In this document: positions 1-6,740 of the stretch, piece after piece
How positions within the stretch are numbered: the first letter of the stretch is position 1
Layout: each line of letters starts with the position of its first letter
NCBI GenBank assembly: GCA_030635465.1
Contig: DAOVYU010000042.1
Location: forward strand, 1 to 7,355
Length of the DNA stretch: 7,355 nt
Direction: 5' to 3'
DNA from: Bacteroidales bacterium
Lineage (GTDB): Bacteria > Bacteroidota > Bacteroidia > Bacteroidales > JAADJA01
Program-made: the position numbers and the translations under genes
Notes under the pieces: generated by a model
Database searches by the model: none
Told to the model about the DNA's origin: nothing
What the model saw: the letters and a program-made list of their open reading frames with translations, nothing else

Positions 1-194
1 ATACTTATTAGTGGCTTTAGTAAAAAAGAGTCTTAAAAGTGATCTGTCATTGTATGAAATTACGCAAATCCTTGGTGTTTCTGTTTTTGACAAAACTCCA
101 TTAAATGAGCTACTTACAAACTTTTCAAAGAACGATGAAATCAAAGAAAAATATAATCAACTGAAATTGTTTGACTTATAACGCAACACTAGTG
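1..194 (+). mobile_element. Right end of an IS4-family insertion sequence, left part outside window
   Basis: The stretch carries the transposase C-terminus (stop at 179-181) and then a few bases that look like the element's terminus. Recognisable transporter sequence starts at about 192-195, so the junction must lie between 182 and about 195. The 13 bases cgcaacactagtg at 183-195 are a candidate right terminal inverted repeat, overlapping the junction. The matching left repeat and the target duplication would lie outside the window, so the exact boundary is an inference. The element reads in the same direction as the interrupted transporter gene. Confidence 0.6.
2..181 (+). CDS. IS4-family transposase, C-terminal fragment (5' end outside window)
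   Basis: The frame is open from base 2 to a TAA at 179-181, giving the last 59 residues of a protein that starts left of the window. It begins YLLVALVKKSLKSDLSLYEI, passes through a QILGVSVFDKTPLNELL segment and ends in NQLKLFDL. This pattern (an aliphatic and basic helix, then SLYEITQIL, xFDKTPLxELL and a terminal NQLxLFDL) is what I recognise from the C-terminus of IS4-family DDE transposases common in Bacteroidota. The protein would cut and join the ends of the insertion sequence. The DDE catalytic residues are upstream of the window, so it cannot be judged whether the copy is active. The family call is by remembered similarity only. Confidence 0.7.
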   Translation, partial: YLLVALVKKSLKSDLSLYEITQILGVSVFDKTPLNELLTNFSKNDEIKEKYNQLKLFDL

Positions 195-662
195 ATGCTT
201 TTTAATAAAAATATGCAACTCGAAGCTTCTCCAAAAGGCATATTTGCATTAATAATAGCGGTATTTTCAGCTGTAGGGTATGTTATTTATCTAAAAATAT
301 TAAGTGGCCGATATTCTCCTTTTTTCATTATCGCTGTCCAAAATATAATTGGTCTTATATACTTTCTGCCAATTTTTTTAGTTTTTTAGTTTAATGAGTT
401 TATCAGCATTAAACCTAGTTTAACTGCAATAGGCTCACTGGTTGCACTTGCTGTTTTTTGTTCTTCTATTGCTTTTGTGGCCTTTACAATAGCAACAAGA
501 GAAATTGGGGTAAGTAAATCAAATGTATTTACGAATTTAATTCCAGTGTTTACAGGAGTATTCTCCTTTCTTGTAATTGGCGAGGAGTTAAATTTGCAAA
601 AAATAATGGGAATTATAATTGTAGTTGGAGGATTATTTTTTTCACAAATCAAAAAACCATAA
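195..662 (+). pseudogene. EamA/DMT-family transporter, truncated and with an in-frame stop
   Basis: One reading frame encodes the second EamA repeat of a drug/metabolite-type transporter, a multi-pass inner-membrane permease of unknown substrate. It starts near MLFNKNMQLEASPKG, the usual linker and start of the second repeat. It runs through helices with FSAVGYVIYLKIL and IAVQNIIGLIYFLPIF, then the family-typical REIGVSKSNVFTNLIPVF and IGEELNLQKIMG segments, and ends SQIKKP at a TAA. Two lesions are visible. The first repeat (about 150 residues) is missing and replaced by the insertion sequence. A TAG at 387-389 also interrupts the frame, with convincing EamA sequence resuming directly after it in the same frame. 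The residue originally at that codon cannot be read from this copy. A GTG at 477 could give only a short hydrophobic peptide. The gene is almost certainly non-functional unless the TAG is a sequencing error and the N-terminal half is supplied elsewhere. Confidence 0.8.
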
Positions 663-701
663 CAAATAGGTAATTTTAGCAGGTTTTAATATTAATAAAT
701 T

Positions 702-1841
702 ATGAAGAAAGTAATAGTATTAGGATGTGGTTTGGTTGGAGGACCGATGGCATCTGATCTTTCAAAAGATAGAAATTTACAGGTTTCAGTGGCTGATATT
801 GACAATAATGCTCTAGATAAATTGAAAAAGTCTACAGGGGTAAATACCATTCATGCTGATCTTTCAATTTCTGAAAATACTTCAGAACTAGTAAAGGATT
901 TCGATATAGTGCTTAGTGCAGTTCCTGGTTTTATGGGATTTCAAACTTTGAAAACAATTATAGAAGCACGCAAAAATGTGATCGATATTGCTTTCTTCCC
1001 TGAAGACTTATTTGAATTAAATGATCTTGCAAAAGAAAATAATGTAATTGCTATTTCAGATATTGGAGTTGCTCCGGGAATGAGTAATGTATTGATAGGA
1101 TATGCAGATAATCAACTTGATAAGGTGTATAGCGCAGTAACTTATGTTGGAGGATTACCAAAAAAGAGGGAATGGCCATATGAATATAAGGCTGTTTTTT
1201 CACCTATTGATGTAATTGAGGAATATACTCGGCCAGCCCGCTATATTGAAAATGGGAAAGAGGTTATTAAACCTGCTCTTACCGATCCGGAATTATTGAA
1301 CTTTGAACATATTGGTACATTAGAAGCATTCAACAGTGATGGATTGAGAAGTCTTGCTAAAACCATTGATGCACCGTATATGATTGAGAAAACCCTTCGA
1401 TACCCAGGGCATATAGAAATCATAAGAGTTCTGAGGGAAACAGGTTTTTTTAACAAAGAAACAATTGAAGTGAATGGGGTACATATAAGTCCGATTGAGT
1501 TTACTTCCAAATTATTATTTCCTAAATGGAAACTGGAAGAAGGTGAAGAAGACATTACCATTATGAAGGTTATTGTTTCGGGTGCAAAAGGTTCTAAGAC
1601 TTTGAGATATACATGGGATTTGTTTGATACATATGATCAACAAACAAATGTACATTCAATGGCCAGGACAACAGGTTATACAGCAACGATGGCATTAAGA
1701 ATGGTCATTGCTGGATTGTATACAAGAAAAGGTGTTTCCGCTCCGGAATTCATTGGAAAAGAGTCTGAATGTGTTAATTTTATGTTGAAAGGATTAGAAG
1801 AAAGAGGAGTTATTTATAATGAAAGAGTCGAAGAGATTTAA
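702..1841 (+). CDS. Saccharopine dehydrogenase-family oxidoreductase, L-lysine 6-dehydrogenase-like
   Basis: This 379-residue soluble, presumably cytoplasmic protein has an N-terminal Rossmann fold with GCGLVGGPMASDL (GxGxxG at residues 8-13). An acidic residue, D32, sits at the end of strand 2, which usually favours NAD(H) over NADP(H). The motif DIGVAPGMSN at 120-129, TYVGGLP at about 147-153, LEAF at 207-210 and YPGH at 234-237 match the saccharopine dehydrogenase catalytic and C-terminal domain. They recall bacterial L-lysine 6-dehydrogenases, which oxidise the lysine epsilon-amino group to give a piperideine carboxylate. Saccharopine dehydrogenase itself remains possible. The length fits the family. 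The ATG at 702 puts the Rossmann strand right at the N-terminus, as expected; the preceding bases are A/T-rich with no Shine-Dalgarno. No lysine-pathway gene is adjacent, and the 40-base gap from the transporter pseudogene holds only a poor promoter match, so transcription may once have been shared. Family is secure; substrate is inferred. Confidence 0.85.
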   Translation: MKKVIVLGCGLVGGPMASDLSKDRNLQVSVADIDNNALDKLKKSTGVNTIHADLSISENTSELVKDFDIVLSAVPGFMGFQTLKTIIEARKNVIDIAFFPEDLFELNDLAKENNVIAISDIGVAPGMSNVLIGYADNQLDKVYSAVTYVGGLPKKREWPYEYKAVFSPIDVIEEYTRPARYIENGKEVIKPALTDPELLNFEHIGTLEAFNSDGLRSLAKTIDAPYMIEKTLRYPGHIEIIRVLRETGFFNKETIEVNGVHISPIEFTSKLLFPKWKLEEGEEDITIMKVIVSGAKGSKTLRYTWDLFDTYDQQTNVHSMARTTGYTATMALRMVIAGLYTRKGVSAPEFIGKESECVNFMLKGLEERGVIYNERVEEI

Positions 1842-1910
1842 GCAACAAACACTTCTTTTTTTTATTCAATACCGATAACTTTAATTTTACCACCGTATAC
1901 TGATTTATTA

Positions 1911-1941
1911 TTGACAAATCAACAGAATATAATTAACTTTG
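1911..1941 (+). promoter_or_regulatory. Bacteroidota-type promoter for the GWxTD gene
   Basis: TAACTTTG at 1934-1941 is an exact match to the TAnnTTTG -7 element of the Bacteroidota primary sigma factor. TTGACA at 1911-1916 lies 17 bases upstream, in the -33 position. Transcription would start near 1948, leaving a leader of about 46 bases before the ATG at 1994. It lies in the 152-base gap after the dehydrogenase gene and implies that the GWxTD gene is transcribed on its own. Confidence 0.65.
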
Positions 1942-1993
1942 TGAGGTATCATATTTATCAATAAATAAGGCTATTAAACTTAAAAAGACTAAA

Positions 1994-3499
1994 ATGTTGA
2001 AACAGGATATATCCAAATTTAAAAATGTTACAAGAGTTGTTCTTCTTTCAATTTTGCTTTTGATGATTGGGTTTACTTCATTGCAAGCAAAACGATTGAA
2101 TGCTTTTCTTTCATATGCCACGTTTTATTCTCCTGAGAGTGGTCCTTTTATCGAAACATATCTAACTGTTGAAGGTAAAAGCGCAAATTATGTTTTAAAT
2201 GAAAATAACAAATATCAAGCTGCAATCCAGATTATTGTACTATTTAAAATTGGGGATGAAATTATAAATTATGACAAGTACGAATTGAGTAGTTACGAAT
2301 TAGATGATACCCTTAATGTTACTAATAATTTTATTGATCAGCAACGATATCCTTTGGTTAATGGGAATTATGAATTTGAAATTCAGATATGGGATAAAAA
2401 TAGTGATACAAAACCATTTATTAATTTACAGCCATTGGTAATCGACTATCCAGACAATGAAATTATAGTTTCAGGAATCCAGCTAGTTGAGTCATACACT
2501 GAAACGAAAGAGGAGAGTATACTATCGAAACATGGCTATGATATTTTACCTTACATCTTCAACTATTATCCTGAGAATGAGCAGAAGGTTACTTTTTATG
2601 CTGAAATATACAATACCTTGGGTGTATTGGGTGAAGGTGAAAAATTCTTGTTAAAGAATTATATAGTCCCAATTGATATAGAAAATCCACTGCCAAAATA
2701 TATTCATCAGAAAAAAGAGATTGCTGCACCAGTAAATGTAGTATTTAGTGAATTTGATATTTCCAACCTCCCTTCGGGCAATTATTTTATTGTAATAGAA
2801 GCCCGCGATAAAGAAAATAATTTACTAGGTTTAAACAGAATATTCATACAACGAAGTAATCCGAGTATCCAAATCAATGTTATGGATCTGGCCAATATAG
2901 ATATTGAAAGTACTTTTGTTAGAAACATTTCTAATATTGATACATTAAAAGAGTATATAAGATTTTTAGAACCTATTTCCTCTGAGCAAGAAAAAGGTTT
3001 TGCCAGTGTGCATCTTGGTACCTCAGATTTAGAGACATTACAAAGGTATTTTTATAACTTTTGGTACAGTCAGGATAATTTAGAACCGGAAAAAGCATGG
3101 TACGCTTATCTTTCTGAAGTGAATAAAGTGAACTTTGCCTATTCTACGCAAATACAAAGGGGCTATGATACTGACAGGGGTAGGACTTATCTTAAATATG
3201 GTGCTCCAAATGCCATTTCTGAAAGTTACAATGAACCAGCAGCTTATCCGTATGAGATATGGCACTATTATGTTTTAAAAAATGGTCAACGTAATAAAAA
3301 ATTCATTTTTTACACCAGGGATATTGTAACAAACGATTTTACATTGCTTCACTCAGATGTTGTTGGAGAACTCTCAAATTATAGATGGCAATACTTCTTA
3401 TATCAACGGGTAGATCCTGGGTTTAATATTGACCAGGGTGCAATACCTGATCCTATTTGGGGAGGAAATACAAAACGATATTTTGATATACCCAGGTAA
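1994..3499 (+). CDS. Exported GWxTD-domain protein of unknown function
   Basis: This 501-residue protein starts with a basic stretch and a hydrophobic core (about residues 14-28, VVLLSILLLMIGF), then SLQA at 29-32, which fits signal peptidase I cleavage near residue 32. It is therefore probably periplasmic or surface-exposed. No lipobox cysteine is present. The middle (about 35-290) looks like beta-rich extracytoplasmic domains, with patterns such as NGNYEFEIQIWD and LPSGNYFIVIEARDKENNLLG. The C-terminal part holds the GWxTD-domain signature: RGYDTDRGRTYLKYGAPNAI at 389-408, followed by YPYEIWHYY at 418-426 and FIFYTRD at 437-443. The usual Trp of GWxTD is Tyr here (GYDTD). The domain is known mainly from Bacteroidota and related phyla, and its biochemical role is not established. 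It has its own promoter upstream, and the two O-acetylation genes follow 144 bases later, which may or may not be a functional link. Confidence 0.8.
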   Translation: MLKQDISKFKNVTRVVLLSILLLMIGFTSLQAKRLNAFLSYATFYSPESGPFIETYLTVEGKSANYVLNENNKYQAAIQIIVLFKIGDEIINYDKYELSSYELDDTLNVTNNFIDQQRYPLVNGNYEFEIQIWDKNSDTKPFINLQPLVIDYPDNEIIVSGIQLVESYTETKEESILSKHGYDILPYIFNYYPENEQKVTFYAEIYNTLGVLGEGEKFLLKNYIVPIDIENPLPKYIHQKKEIAAPVNVVFSEFDISNLPSGNYFIVIEARDKENNLLGLNRIFIQRSNPSIQINVMDLANIDIESTFVRNISNIDTLKEYIRFLEPISSEQEKGFASVHLGTSDLETLQRYFYNFWYSQDNLEPEKAWYAYLSEVNKVNFAYSTQIQRGYDTDRGRTYLKYGAPNAISESYNEPAAYPYEIWHYYVLKNGQRNKKFIFYTRDIVTNDFTLLHSDVVGELSNYRWQYFLYQRVDPGFNIDQGAIPDPIWGGNTKRYFDIPR

Positions 3500-3616
3500 A
3501 TTTGTTTCATTTATTTCATTTTTTTATGGTTTAAAGCCCAGGGTAAAAATTATTATTTGAATTATTAGTTCTTATCATAACTATTATGTAAACAACCTGT
3601 GGATTAAAAAATAATT

Positions 3617-3624
3617 TATTTTTG
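3617..3624 (+). promoter_or_regulatory. Possible -7 promoter element ahead of the MBOAT gene
   Basis: TATTTTTG fits the TAnnTTTG consensus of the Bacteroidota primary sigma factor. No good -33 TTG is found at the expected distance; TGTG at 3598-3601 is the best weak candidate, with a short 15-base spacer. A start near 3631 would give a leader of only about 13 bases. A 7-base inverted repeat (GGATTAA at 3601-3607 and TTAATCC at 3635-3641) brackets the element and could be an operator or chance in A/T-rich DNA. The rest of the 144-base gap (3500-3643) holds nothing I recognise. Confidence 0.4.
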
Positions 3625-3643
3625 CGAGTTAAAATTAATCCGG

Positions 3644-5065
3644 GTGGTATTTAGTAGTATTATTTTTTTATTGTTTTTTCTTCCTCTCTTTCTGATATGC
3701 TATTTCGCTAGTCCACGAAAATTCAAAAATATAGTTTTTTTAATATTCAGCCTAGTCTTTTATGCCTGGGGTGCTCCACAATTTGTTTTTCTTCTTTTGG
3801 TATCAACAATAGCTAATTTTTATGTTGTCCAAAAAATGTATTATTCCAGCAAAAGAAACAACAGAAAAATACTTGCTGCTCTTTCAATATTTCTTAACCT
3901 GGGAATGCTAGCATACTTTAAATATGCTAACTTTTTTGTAGAGAATGTAAATCTAATATTTGAAGCTTTAGGCATTTCTGCAATGCACTGGACTGAAGTT
4001 TTGCTTCCGATTGGTATTTCTTTTTTTACATTTCAATCCTTAACCTATACCATTGATGTTTATCGCAATGTAAATGCTCCTCTTAGAAATCCGCTTCATT
4101 ATATTTTATATATAATTATGTTTCCTCAGTTAATTGCTGGCCCTATTGTGCGATTTCAAACAATTTCTGACCAAATTAACAACAGAAAGGAAACTTATGA
4201 AGACAGGTTAACAGGCTTTTATCGGTTTATTATTGGACTATCTAAAAAGGTTTTAATTGCTGATGTGCTGGGCATGCGGGTAGATGAAATAATGGGATCT
4301 GATTTTGCTAGCCTGGATTCTACTTCGGCATGGGTAGGAATTGTAGCTTATGCTTTTCAAATTTATTTTGATTTTTCAGGATACTCTGATATGGCCATTG
4401 GAATTGGACGGATGTTAGGTTTTAAATTTCCGGAAAACTTTGATAACCCGTATGTGTCTGGTAGTATTACTGAGTTCTGGAGAAGGTGGCACATAACCTT
4501 TACTACCTTTATGCGTTATTATTTGTATTACCCAATGGGAGGTAATAAGGTTGAAACCAAACGCAGGCTTTACTTTAACCTGATGTTTGTTTTTCTGGTA
4601 TCAGGTTTATGGCATGGGGCATCATGGAATTTTGTTTTATGGGGAGCAATTCATGGTTTATTTCTGATTCTAGAACGTGTGTTTTTATTAAAACTAATAA
4701 AGAGAACAGGAAAAATATTTGGTGTCGTTTATACTTTTTTTGTTGTTTTACTGGCCTGGGTTCCGTTTAGAATAGATGGTTTTACAGATACCCTGATCTA
4801 TTATAACCGAATGTTTTCCTTTGATTGGGGATTCCTTCAGTTTCCAGCGAGACAACATTTCTATTTTATATTAATATTGGCTTTTATCATATCATATATT
4901 ACATCATTTAAATTTGGCTTAAAACTACAGGATTTGGTTTACAAGACAAATTTAAAATCGAAAGAACATATTTTATATTTTGGTATTGCTGTAGTTGTAA
5001 ATATTATTATTGTCGCATCTTTAACCGGGTCAGGGTTTAGCCCATTTATTTATTTTAGATTTTAA
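3644..5065 (+). CDS. MBOAT-family membrane O-acyltransferase (AlgI/DltB type)
   Basis: This 473-residue polytopic inner-membrane protein belongs to the membrane-bound O-acyltransferase family. Such proteins take acetyl groups from a cytoplasmic donor and pass them across the membrane for esterification of a glycan. Diagnostic features are the N-terminal MVFSSIIFLLFFLP, LPIGISFFTFQSLTY at 121-135, MFPQLIAGPIVRF at 159-171, the conserved FWRRWHIT at 278-285 (H283), and SGLWHGASWNFVLWGAIHG at 320-338 with the presumed catalytic H324. The C-terminus SPFIYFRF and the length also fit AlgI-like proteins. The start is a GTG. It is the only plausible start because an in-frame TAA lies at 3605-3607 with no other start codon between, and it gives the family-typical N-terminus. 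The stop is followed by a single base before the SGNH partner gene, so the two are surely co-transcribed and probably translationally coupled. The acceptor polymer is not indicated by the neighbours. DltB-like D-alanylation is less likely given the AlgX/J-like partner. Confidence 0.92.
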   Translation: MVFSSIIFLLFFLPLFLICYFASPRKFKNIVFLIFSLVFYAWGAPQFVFLLLVSTIANFYVVQKMYYSSKRNNRKILAALSIFLNLGMLAYFKYANFFVENVNLIFEALGISAMHWTEVLLPIGISFFTFQSLTYTIDVYRNVNAPLRNPLHYILYIIMFPQLIAGPIVRFQTISDQINNRKETYEDRLTGFYRFIIGLSKKVLIADVLGMRVDEIMGSDFASLDSTSAWVGIVAYAFQIYFDFSGYSDMAIGIGRMLGFKFPENFDNPYVSGSITEFWRRWHITFTTFMRYYLYYPMGGNKVETKRRLYFNLMFVFLVSGLWHGASWNFVLWGAIHGLFLILERVFLLKLIKRTGKIFGVVYTFFVVLLAWVPFRIDGFTDTLIYYNRMFSFDWGFLQFPARQHFYFILILAFIISYITSFKFGLKLQDLVYKTNLKSKEHILYFGIAVVVNIIIVASLTGSGFSPFIYFRF

Positions 5066-5066
5066 T

Positions 5067-6236
5067 ATGCAGGTGATTCCTAAAATATTGTTTTCAGTTT
5101 TATTGGTGGCACTTACGTTACCAGCATTACAAGTGTTTTATCCGGTATTTGAAGAGAAACCTCTAAATGGTGTTTTTATTGAGCAAGAATTGCCGAACTT
5201 CAATACTGATAATTGGTTTAATTTTGAATTTCAGCATAAAATTGATAAATATCTGGATCAAAATTTTGGTTTTCGACCTTCATTTATCAGATTATTTAAT
5301 CAATTACAATATTCTATATTTAGTTCAACTCAGGCAGCAGGTGTCGTAATTGGAAAAGACAATTATCTATTTGAGAATTGGTATATATCTGCTTATACAG
5401 GTAGCAGGTTTGTGGGTGAAGATTTAATTAATGCTAAAGTGGAGAAGTTAGCTCAAATTAAAGATACGCTTGAAAAATATAATACTAAACTGATTATTGT
5501 ATTGGCACCGGGTAAAGGGCACTATTACCCCGAATATATTCCTGATTATTATGATCAGAAATTTGATAAGACAAATTACCAGTATTACAAGGAGTCATTA
5601 AACAAAACAAGTATTGAAGTATTTGATGCGAATAATTGGTTTACAAATATGAAAGACACTATCAATTATCCATTGTTCACGAAAACAGGGACTCATTGGA
5701 GCGATTATGGAGCAACTTTGGCTGCGGATTCATTACTAAAAATGATTGAAAAAGAACTTCAATACAGAATCCCTCATTTTTATTGGAATGAAATTGAATT
5801 CTCTAATAATCCGCGTAATGCTGACAATGATCTGGAAAAATTAATGAATCTATATTTCAAAATTGAACAACCATTAATGGCTTACCCGCTTTGTTACAAT
5901 GATACCAATAAAACCGATTTCCAGAAATTGGATGCCATTGTTATTGCAGATAGTTTTTTCTGGCAATTTTTTAATGGTCCTTTTGCCTGGTCATTTAATG
6001 ATATTAAGTATTGGTATTATTTCGGATCTGTTTTTCCAGATAATTATTCTTCCAAAACAACAACTGATGATATTGATATAATTGAACAGTTGAAATCAAG
6101 GGAATTATTGATTATAATGGCTTCAACAGCTAACTTGTACGAATTTGGATCTGGATTTATTGAAGAAATGGATTCACTAATGAATATTGAAAAAAGATTA
6201 TCCCTTAATGAAAAAATGATTGTAACTGAAAATTAG
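5067..6236 (+). CDS. AlgX/AlgJ-like SGNH acetyltransferase partner of the MBOAT protein
   Basis: This 389-residue protein has a hydrophobic N-terminal segment (about residues 7-26) that would act as a signal anchor, placing the rest outside the cytoplasm. The body matches the AlgX/AlgJ-type SGNH-hydrolase-like domain. IGKDNYLFENW at 95-105 corresponds to the family's GkDGWLF motif. KLIIVLAPGKGHYYPEYIP at 141-159 is the strand and loop that follows. FTKTGTHWSDYGA at 204-216 is the block around the catalytic His (H210), and IVIADSFFWQFF at 291-302 carries the likely nucleophile S296. Family members move acetyl groups from the MBOAT partner onto a polysaccharide. In AlgX and AlgJ the His block reads DxH; here the Asp is Gly (G208-T-H210). 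I recall such KTGxHW variants in other Bacteroidota homologues, so this is not evidence of inactivity. It starts one base after the MBOAT stop and ends 15 bases from the convergent pyrI stop, with no clear hairpin terminator between. Confidence 0.85.
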   Translation: MQVIPKILFSVLLVALTLPALQVFYPVFEEKPLNGVFIEQELPNFNTDNWFNFEFQHKIDKYLDQNFGFRPSFIRLFNQLQYSIFSSTQAAGVVIGKDNYLFENWYISAYTGSRFVGEDLINAKVEKLAQIKDTLEKYNTKLIIVLAPGKGHYYPEYIPDYYDQKFDKTNYQYYKESLNKTSIEVFDANNWFTNMKDTINYPLFTKTGTHWSDYGATLAADSLLKMIEKELQYRIPHFYWNEIEFSNNPRNADNDLEKLMNLYFKIEQPLMAYPLCYNDTNKTDFQKLDAIVIADSFFWQFFNGPFAWSFNDIKYWYYFGSVFPDNYSSKTTTDDIDIIEQLKSRELLIIMASTANLYEFGSGFIEEMDSLMNIEKRLSLNEKMIVTEN

Positions 6237-6251
6237 GATGATTCCTGAATA

Positions 6252-6716
6252 CTATAAAAATCCGATATTTTCCTTTTTAGTTACTTTTTCACAATAATGG
6301 CATAACAATCGTAGATCCTCTTTGTCAATAACACTGAATTTTGTAATAATTTTTTCATGATTTGTGATGCAGTTCGGATTAATGCATTTCACAATCTTAT
6401 TGATATGTTCCGGAATCTCAACTTTTGCTTTGTAAACAACGGTATAGTCTTTAATAACAATAAGTGTAGCTGTAGGAGCAACAAGAGCAATTTTATTGAT
6501 TTCTTCACTCTCGAAATATTTACTGCTTACTTTTATAACTCCTTTTTTGCCAAGTTTTTTACTTTCCAGATTCGTTCCTACCATAATTTGGTTAGGGTTT
6601 TTATCCAGACTTAAAATTTTAATTACCTGGAAAACACTTTGTGAAGGTATATGATCAATTACAGTTCCGTTTTCAATTGCCGAAACTTTTAATTCTTTAC
6701 GTTTGTCTTGTGCCAT
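6252..6716 (-). CDS. pyrI: Aspartate carbamoyltransferase regulatory chain PyrI
   Basis: This 154-residue protein is the regulatory subunit of the ATCase holoenzyme, which catalyses the first committed step of pyrimidine synthesis; its length equals the family norm. The N-terminal allosteric domain begins KELKVSAIENGTVIDHIPS (8-25). D21-H22 lies in the nucleotide-binding region where E. coli PyrI binds CTP and ATP. The C-terminal zinc domain has C111, C116, C139 and C142 in the CINPNC and CHYC motifs, the four ligands that hold the chain to the catalytic trimer. The ATG is preceded by A/T-rich sequence and no Shine-Dalgarno. It lies 24 bases downstream of the pyrB stop, in the same direction, so a pyrB-pyrI operon is expected with its promoter outside the window. 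The protein looks intact although pyrB here carries a stop codon; it has no known catalytic role without PyrB. Confidence 0.95.
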   Translation of the reverse strand: MAQDKRKELKVSAIENGTVIDHIPSQSVFQVIKILSLDKNPNQIMVGTNLESKKLGKKGVIKVSSKYFESEEINKIALVAPTATLIVIKDYTVVYKAKVEIPEHINKIVKCINPNCITNHEKIITKFSVIDKEDLRLLCHYCEKVTKKENIGFL

Positions 6717-6740
6717 TTTCTTAAATGTTAAAGTTCCAGA

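Noticed and set aside
671..678. TAATTTTA as a promoter -7 element ahead of the dehydrogenase gene
   Set aside because: It misses the final G of TAnnTTTG, and no -33 element lies at a usable distance.
1241..1561. Open frame of 106 codons on the minus strand inside the dehydrogenase gene
   Set aside because: It lies wholly inside a well-conserved gene on the other strand and its translation shows no recognisable domain; a shadow frame.
1830..1863. Possible intrinsic terminator after the dehydrogenase gene: a GAAG/CTTC pair followed by eight T
   Set aside because: The stem would be only four base pairs with an 18-base loop. The T-run is typical of this A/T-rich DNA, so it is not reported as a terminator.
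3500..3555. Short direct repeats (TTTCATT twice; CCCAGG plus TAAA near the GWxTD stop and again about 45 bases later)
   Set aside because: Too short and too few to indicate a repeat array, mobile-element end or regulatory site.
6237..6251. Expected bidirectional terminator between the convergent SGNH and pyrI genes
   Set aside because: The gap is 15 bases and contains no stem-loop that I can see; neighbouring T-runs lack a paired stem.
6357..6614. Open frame of 85 codons on the plus strand inside pyrI
   Set aside because: It is antisense to a clearly conserved pyrI and its Asn/Phe-rich product looks like a shadow translation.
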